Shown here in pieces: positions 58,745 through 64,000 of a stretch of 64,000 nucleotides of DNA. The DNA is from Phlebiopsis flavidoalba. Lineage: Eukaryota > Basidiomycota > Agaricomycetes > Polyporales > Phanerochaetaceae. Position 1 is the first letter of the stretch. Each line of letters starts with the position of its first letter. The notes under the pieces were generated by a model. The model did no database searches. It was not told the origin of the DNA and saw only the letters and a list, made by a program, of their open reading frames with translations. Made by a program: the position numbers and the translations under genes. The stretch covers positions 248,001-312,000 of the forward strand of contig JAOCPU010000028.1 in assembly GCA_035772785.1 (NCBI GenBank), given 5' to 3'.

Positions 58745-59880
58745 GACCTGGATTCCTGAGTTGTATATCACGGCTCACGATAGTGCTCATGAAATGGAAA
58801 TTGATGTAGACGGAAGGTATAGTATTGCGACAGAATACAGGGTATAATTTACGTAATTGGCAATGTCTGCTGATGATACAGCAAGTTCAATCTGAATGTC
58901 ATTTGCGCTGTGCCGACGTCATGTAGGATTTAGTCGACGACGTCGGACACAAGCTTTGACAAGAAGACAAGAGTGCTACATGCGAGCACCCTGATAGGAG
59001 CATGCGATACTCGAAAGGAGAAAGCGGGGGCGTAGCGACACCCAAGCATCGACAAGATGTACGTCTAACAACTCTGAACTTACGTTACCTTGACTTGATC
59101 GCAGAAACAACAAAGAAGACGTTCTATAGATATAGGCTGGTCAGCACGTCGGTGCATGGATGGTGACAAACGAAAGCCAGCTCATCTTTATCCCCAACAC
59201 ATGCAGCTTGAAGCGACTAAACGATGCAATCAAGATCAGTTAGTACTCGCAGTACAGTGAGTAACCGGCACGTACCCCAAGACTAGGCTTTAATCCATAA
59301 CCCAGCACCGCACGAGCATGGTGGAAGAACATCACAAACACGCCTCCGCCCGACCATGCCTGACGCGCGGACTGGACGGCCGCCGGCCTGACTTGGTGAG
59401 CACTTACAAACGCCCTCCGGAAAGGGCGGTCCCCAAGCTGTGCCAGTGTCACCGTAATCCCACTACAAGCGGGTTCTTTACCCCAGCGAGCGTGCTGACC
59501 GACGACGAGAGCGGCCGCATTCGCGGGGGCTCTCTCTTCTGTCGGCCATGCGCGTTGGTGTGGAGTGAGGCTGGTCGGTGCGGGTTTCTCATGTGCGGGG
59601 CGCGGCGCCATCGTCGTCTTGGGTCGTGTTGAGGCGGGCTTCGGCCGCGGCTTGAGGGGCTCGTTGTCGATGGTGGGGTGGTAAAGAGTAAAGAGGAGAG
59701 TTGTGAGGGGGGTTGAGGGCAGCTTGGTTCGTTTTATGGTGTCCCGAAGCCAGCCTCAGCGCGAAGACGACGCCGCTCCAAAAGTGTAGGCACGAGCCAC
59801 TTGCCTTTCTTGATGAATGTGCTTCTTGCATCCTGCCACGTCTTTCACACCACGTGGTTTGGACTCCGTAGATCGAAAAC
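58745..59880. repeat. Copy 1 of a diverged segmental duplication
   Basis: Shared anchors with copy 2 (about 60180-61830), in the same order and orientation: GATACAGCAAGTTCAATCTGA-type sequence (58876), GTCGTCGGACACAAG region, TACTCGAAA, GGTCAGCA, AGATCAGTTAGTACT (59232), ACACTGGCACAGCTTGG complement, AATCCCACTACAAGCGGG (59456), CCCAGCGAGCGTGCTGACCGACG (59493), CATTCGCGGGGGC and CAGCTTGGTTCGTTTTA (59728). It begins shortly after the stop of the peroxisomal transporter and contains a small minus-strand open frame (59240-59611). Confidence 0.85.
59240..59611 (-). CDS. Small unidentified protein inside duplication copy 1
   Basis: The ATG at 59611 (MAPRPAHEKPAPTS) opens 123 codons. A splice site is possible at GTACGTGCC (about 59274) with a TTTAG acceptor (about 59219), which would replace the last residues. 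Visible sequence includes PTEERAPANAAALVVG, ACSGITVTLAQLGDRPF, QSARQAWSGGGVFVMFF and HHARAVLGYGLKPSLG. It is basic, hydrophobic near the C-terminus and small, a profile often seen in mitochondrial small subunits, but no family was recognised. The equivalent frame in copy 2 is broken by a poly-C tract. Confidence 0.35.
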   Translation of the reverse strand: MAPRPAHEKPAPTSLTPHQRAWPTEERAPANAAALVVGQHARWGKEPACSGITVTLAQLGDRPFRRAFVSAHQVRPAAVQSARQAWSGGGVFVMFFHHARAVLGYGLKPSLGVRAGYSLYCEY

Positions 59881-59982
59881 GAGAAAGAGCCCCGGACAAA
59901 CTTGACATATTTCTCTGAGCACACGATGATTTTTTCATAGAAAAGAAGGCATGTTCGTGGGACAAGGTCGAGAGATGACCGG

Positions 59983-60190
59983 AGAAGCGGCTCATATCAC
60001 GATCTGACAGCAGCGTCGGCAGACCTCGACGGCATCCAGCTCGGGATAGATCTCAAGCTCAAGCCGATCAAGAACCAGTACCTTCATAAGGATCTCTCGT
60101 TTGATGTATTCGCTAAAAATTCCTGACCTTTGACGAGTTCGTTAGGGCCATGCGTGACACATGGCCAGCGAACGCAGTGTATCCTAGCTG
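59983..60190 (+). other. Orphan coding-like fragment
   Basis: One plus-strand frame reads DLTAASADLDGIQLGIDLKL, then KPIKNQYLHKDLSFDVFAK, and after a one-base shift FDEFVRAMRDTWPANAVYPS. It has the alternating polarity of a folded protein, no ATG, and stops where similarity to copy 1 begins (about 60190). It may be the last exon of a lost or unresolved gene. Confidence 0.35.
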
Positions 60191-61830
60191 TAGCCTAGTA
60201 GTCGGAATCCCGAGTTTGTATGTCACGCGGCTCGCTCACGGCTTACAATAGCGCTCGCTCAATGAATCAGTGGGAAGATGGAAGTGACATGCATAGTATT
60301 GCAACAGAATAGTACACAGGATAATTTCATCGACAATATCTGCTGATAATACAGCAAGTTCAATCTGAGGTCGTTTGTCGTCTGTGCCGATGCCATGTAG
60401 GGTCTGGTTCAACGGCGTCGTGGACACAAGGGATGACTAGAGTGGTGGCATGCGGGCAACTTTCCAGAAGATTATGCAATACTCGAAAAACAGAAAGCAA
60501 GACATAGCGATACCCGAACATAGACAAGATACACGTTAAACAAAGAAATTGGTCTCCACCTTAAATTACAGACTTGCCCACACGGACCTCAATGCTAATG
60601 TCACCAGTATTCTCACCACAGACCATTCTCTAGATATAGGTCGGTCAGCATATCGGCGCATGGATGACAAACAGAAGCTAACTCATCTTTGTTCTCAGCA
60701 AATCTGGCTTGAAGCGACTAAAGAACAACGTCAAGATCAGTTAGTACTGGGCAGTACAGTGTAGCAACGTGGAGCAAAACTAGTGCGTACCCCAAGACCT
60801 AGGCTCCAATACTTTCCCCAACACCGCACGAGGAAAGTGGAAAAAACATCACAACCACCCGCCCGATGACCCATGCCTTACGCGCGGACTGGACGGCCCG
60901 CCCCCCCCCCCCCCCCCCGCCACCTACCCCCGGCCTGACTTGGTGAGGCCACAACAAACCGCCCCTCGCAAAGGGCTGTCCCAAGCTGGCCAGTGTCACC
61001 GTAATCCCACTACAAGCGGGTTTTCTTTCCCCAGCGAGCGTGCTGACCGACGGAGAGCTGTAAGCCGCATTCGCGGGGGGGGCTCCCCCTCTGTCTGTGC
61101 CATGCGCGTTGGTGGTGGGGCTGGTCGGTGCGGGGGTCCTCGTGCGGGTGGCGCCGTCGTTGTCTTGGGTCGCTGTGGGGTCGGGGCCGGCTGTGCCTGC
61201 ACCCGCGCGGGGTGGGTCAAACCCGCGTCGTTGGGCGGGCTACGGCCAAGACTTGTGGGGGTCGTCGGCGACGACTAGAGCCGGACTCGAGACTAGCTGT
61301 GTCAGTGACGAAACCTGTGGTTTTGTGGAGGTGAAATGCTTTACCAGGTTCTCGATGTCCAGCAGGAGGGAAGCGTGGTTGCGACGCCGGGATGACCGAG
61401 TCGAGTCAGCGTTGCGCGAGCAGTGGAAGGTCTTGATGTTCAAGTTGAGGGTGGTTTGTTGACGCGCCTTGAGGGGGCCGAGGCGTCGTTGCTGCTGCTG
61501 CGAAGATGTTACAGTTGAGGCCTGAGGGGGAAGAAGGTTGGTGATAGGCGCGAGGTGAGAGGAGAGCGTGAGGGAAGCTGAGAGCAGCTTGGTTCGTTTT
61601 AAATCGTGCCCCGAAGCCAGCCTCCGAGCGGCAGACTGCCGGTCCAGAAAGAGACAGTGGCCAACCACGACGGATTGCCTGTTTCTTGGGGTATGCTTTC
61701 CTGGACTGCTACAGTCCTCAGTATCCCGACCCAAAACGAGAAACGAGCAGCGAGTGGACTTGGCCAAGCCACTTGGCTCTTTGTTAGTCTCGTGCCCATC
61801 CCGCTTTGGACTCCGAAAGCACAAGGCTTT
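60180..61830. repeat. Copy 2 of the segmental duplication, more degraded
   Basis: It repeats the anchors of copy 1: ATACAGCAAGTTCAATCTGAGG (60349), GGTCGGTCAGCA (60641), GTCAAGATCAGTTAGTACTG (60732), GCGCGGACTGGACGGCC (60882), CACCGTAATCCCACTACAAGCGGG (60998), CCCAGCGAGCGTGCTGACCGACGG (61031) and GAGCAGCTTGGTTCGTTTTA (61583). It carries a run of about 18 C at 60901-60919 and extra sequence between 61160 and 61560 not seen in copy 1. No intact open frame equivalent to the 59240-59611 gene remains. Confidence 0.85.
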
Positions 61831-61919
61831 CGGCCGGCGAAGCGGACATCGAAAAACGGATGTTTCGCCGGTCGTCCAGAGGGTCTGGTGTCTTTTGGAT
61901 CTAGGTTCGACCAAACCCC

Positions 61920-61935
61920 CACGTGATATCACGTG
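61920..61935. promoter_or_regulatory. Perfect 16-bp palindrome made of two CACGTG E-boxes
   Basis: CACGTGATATCACGTG is its own reverse complement and contains two CACGTG cores separated by ATAT. A double E-box with this spacing is a strong candidate binding site for a bHLH dimer pair. It lies on the upstream side of duplication copy 2 in minus-strand orientation. Confidence 0.75.
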
Positions 61936-61941
61936 CTCCAA

Positions 61942-61981
61942 AAACCGCTCTGAAGTTGGCTAAACGCTCGTAGAGCGGTTT
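61942..61981. repeat. 10-bp perfect inverted repeat with 20-nt loop
   Basis: AAACCGCTCT (61942-61951) and AGAGCGGTTT (61972-61981) are exact reverse complements. The structure starts only six bases after the double E-box palindrome. It may form a hairpin or be an operator-like dyad; no gene start is seen close by. Confidence 0.75.
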
Positions 61982-64000
61982 GGATCAAGGTACGCGAAAA
62001 GTGGGGAAGGAGTCTGGAGGTGGGCACATGGATACAAAATTAGTGATCGAGCATTCAAAATCTTTGTAGGGTGGGCTCCCCTGGAACGATCAGGATTCAT
62101 TTCAAACCATCGATTACCACCCTTCCATACTCCCTACAACACGGTGCGCCCTTTGATACAAGACCCTTCGGAGTCCCTCCGAAGGTCGTCTGGCGCCGAG
62201 ACTATCTTTGGATCATGAAAGGATTTCTTCATGCGCATGCCGCATACGTGTATCGATCTCACGCCTCGTGCGTCGCCTTGGGCTCTCTCGTTAACCGTGA
62301 CTTCGGCTCTCGTCTCTTTGCCACCGTAGCTGCGTCTCCGCCTCCTCCGCTCACTGGTCTCTCTCTCTGACATCGGTACGGCGACCTGTGTCCTAGCAAT
62401 AACCCCTTCTTAATATATTCTCCCAATTTTCCTCGTTCGTTTGCACCACGTGTTCGACAATGCCCACCTTTATTGCATCAAGGTCATTCGGGCGGTCCTC
62501 CGCCGGTTGCGCTCTATCGCGAGGGTACCTTCTCGCGCGTCGCCGTCCGTATATTCAAATATTACGCCAGAATAGAATGACAAGGCCCGTCGAGACACCA
62601 CTGGAAGGGCGATACTTATGAACTTCAACTAAGCCTAGTGCCCTTTCGCGTTCTACCCGTTTCGGCTTGCTGAAAACCACGCTCATGCAAGGTCACGCAA
62701 TCAATGCTCATATCAACCGCCCAGTGCCTCGTATCTTCCCCGTGGTAGCTTGTGATGTTGTCGCGCTGCGCGGAGAGTCGCACATATTCACATGTGTCTC
62801 TGTGGTCTATTTTGTGTGCGCGGATCTAGTTGGATATGTGGTGTTTTTGTTTGACAATCACGTGCGGTTCGGTATGGTATGCCTCTTAGTGCAACCCTGC
62901 TTGAGCTCAATCGCGGGGCTCTACTGACTTCCTACTGCACCACAATGCAAGATTTCCCCTGGGAAAGCATTGCGATGGCGTAAAAGTAGGGGCTCGGCTC
63001 GGGTTTTGTTGGCGCCATGACCGCAATTATACCCAGCACAGAGCCCTAGTGACCGGACATCATGAGCGGGGGGCGTTGTGTTGTATGACTCCCACACCGG
63101 CCTCTCCACCATGTCATAAAAGTAGGCCATACATGCATCATGGAAGAGGGACGACGGGGCCCCTAACAGGGCGCGGCCAAGCCGCGCGCCATAGAGTGGG
63201 AGGCCAGCGTGCGGCGAGGGACCTGCACCACGTTACTGGTACCACTCGATGTAGCCTTTCATGATCCGAAATTCCACCAAGACATTTCCTTCCCCCCAGT
63301 AACCAGGACTTCAGTTTTTCGATGATTCCGCTTTCGCGTTCAGCCCCGCCTATGTCCGGGGCTAGGGGACAGAGGACCTCGGGCCTTTAATGGCTGGGGG
63401 ACGAGACTAGATCCTTGTGTCGGGTTACGACGGTCTCACGAGACAAAAATTGTGGCGTGCGATATACACTTTGGGGCAAGGCCCGTTTATTAAGAATCTT
63501 TACTTCGGAAGTTCGGGCCACAAAAACCAGGTTTGCGAGGTTCGATCCTATCTCGAAGAGCCGATGTCCAATGCAGATTTGTGGATACACGATTCTAAGA
63601 AGAATCACCTTGTTCACGCAACTCCTGAACGCTTACAAAACATCATCAACGGAATACATGATGGTGTCAATGAGAAAAACAATTTATACTTTGTTAATAT
63701 GATGTAGTTGCGTAGTTCGCGAACACTTTGCCAATTTTCGCTGAAGTTGTCGCCACATCAGGTAGGACTCGAATGCCTGCACATAGCACTAATATTTTGC
63801 TAGTCCGGAGATGACCGCCCCGCCGCCGCCTTTTCGGTCGTCTTCGGATTGTCGCATTGCGTTTTGTCAAAGACCGAGGGCAGTCTCGAAGCCGCGCCAA
63901 ACAGGCACAACAACCGCCCGGGGCCCTGGGCGCCCATTGCTGTAGAAACTTGTCCCGCTCGTCGGTCGTGCACAGCTTGTGCTATCACCCTTTGACCCTT
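61982..64000. other. Right flank without a recognised gene
   Basis: Frames such as 62667-62927 (start not confirmed, Val/Phe-rich hydrophobic) and 63411-63707 are open but could not be assigned. The 63411-63707 plus-strand frame reads like protein (QKLWRAIYTLGQGPFIKNLY, HATPERLQNIINGIHDGV) but has no ATG; a TAG directly before it could be a splice acceptor. Otherwise nothing is seen. Confidence 0.3.

Noticed and set aside
61240..61941. 233-codon minus-strand open frame
   Set aside because: It overlaps the extra sequence of duplication copy 2, is low in ordered pattern and has no equivalent in copy 1.
63539..63548. GGTTCGATCC, a perfect tRNA B-box-like motif
   Set aside because: No A-box, acceptor stem or anticodon arm can be folded around it; it falls inside a coding-like frame.
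63741..63800. Minus-strand sequence resembling a tRNA T-arm and anticodon arm
   Set aside because: The T-stem has a mismatch, the anticodon loop lacks U33, and no D-arm or full acceptor stem is present.

Overview
The window looks like nuclear DNA of a filamentous basidiomycete, most likely a mushroom-forming agaricomycete and plausibly a polypore. Recognisable genes carry short (about 45-70 nt) GT-AG introns, coding DNA is moderately GC-rich, and the gene families are fungal: a myosin-headed chitin synthase, a Ste6-type full ABC transporter, an Ole1 desaturase-cytochrome b5 fusion and a peroxisomal ABCD transporter. No prokaryotic gene, phage, CRISPR array, rRNA or convincing tRNA was seen. 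The polypore placement is inference from remembered family resemblance; no search was run.

Layout, left to right. 1-2 kb: non-coding, with a perfect hairpin and a diverged tandem repeat. 2.1-3.9 kb (minus): delta-9 acyl-CoA desaturase. 5.0-5.8 kb (plus): small single-pass membrane protein with a C-terminal KEN motif. 7.3-13.6 kb (plus): Ste6-like ABC transporter, heavily damaged and interrupted by T/C homopolymer blocks. 14.0-20.3 kb (minus): chitin synthase with a degenerate myosin head, convergent with the transporter. 20.3-25.3 kb: no gene recognised. 25.3-27.5 kb (plus): cation diffusion facilitator of the Msc2/Zrg17 kind. 27.7-29.1 kb (minus): SURF6/Rrp14 ribosome-biogenesis factor, head-to-head with the RING-box protein Rbx1/Hrt1 (29.3-30.0 kb, plus) across a 223-bp shared promoter containing CACGTG. 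30.4-32.8 kb (minus): PH-domain protein. 33.4-44.1 kb and 44.1-47.7 kb (minus): very long disordered, SR/proline-rich and coiled-coil loci. 47.7-50.3 kb: nothing recognised. 50.4-51.3 kb (plus): WrbA-type NAD(P)H:quinone oxidoreductase. 51.9-54.4 kb: two weak unidentified coding signals. 55.8-58.7 kb (plus): peroxisomal ABCD half-transporter. 58.7-61.8 kb: a diverged segmental duplication. 61.8-64 kb: a perfect 16-bp double E-box palindrome and a 10-bp inverted repeat, otherwise nothing identified.

The dominant feature is that nearly every conserved gene is broken by small insertions and deletions, often in homopolymers, while the amino-acid identity between breaks, the splice sites and the codon structure stay intact. 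Synonymous codons persist, missense change is limited, and the breaks hit essential single-copy genes such as RBX1 and SURF6. I therefore infer an uncorrected, indel-rich consensus rather than a cluster of pseudogenes. A minority of breaks fall on catalytic motifs (Walker A of two ABC genes, the first histidine box of the desaturase) and should be verified before any biological reading. All gene boundaries are therefore loci rather than exact CDS coordinates, except where a start or stop is stated as seen.

Functionally the genes are housekeeping: lipid desaturation and peroxisomal fatty-acid import, cell-wall chitin synthesis, export by an ABC transporter, zinc handling, ribosome assembly, cullin-RING ubiquitin ligation and quinone detoxification. 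I found no coherent new multi-gene system. The most unusual biology is the disordered/coiled-coil locus, the tandemly duplicated small gene, the KEN-box membrane protein and the degenerate myosin head.
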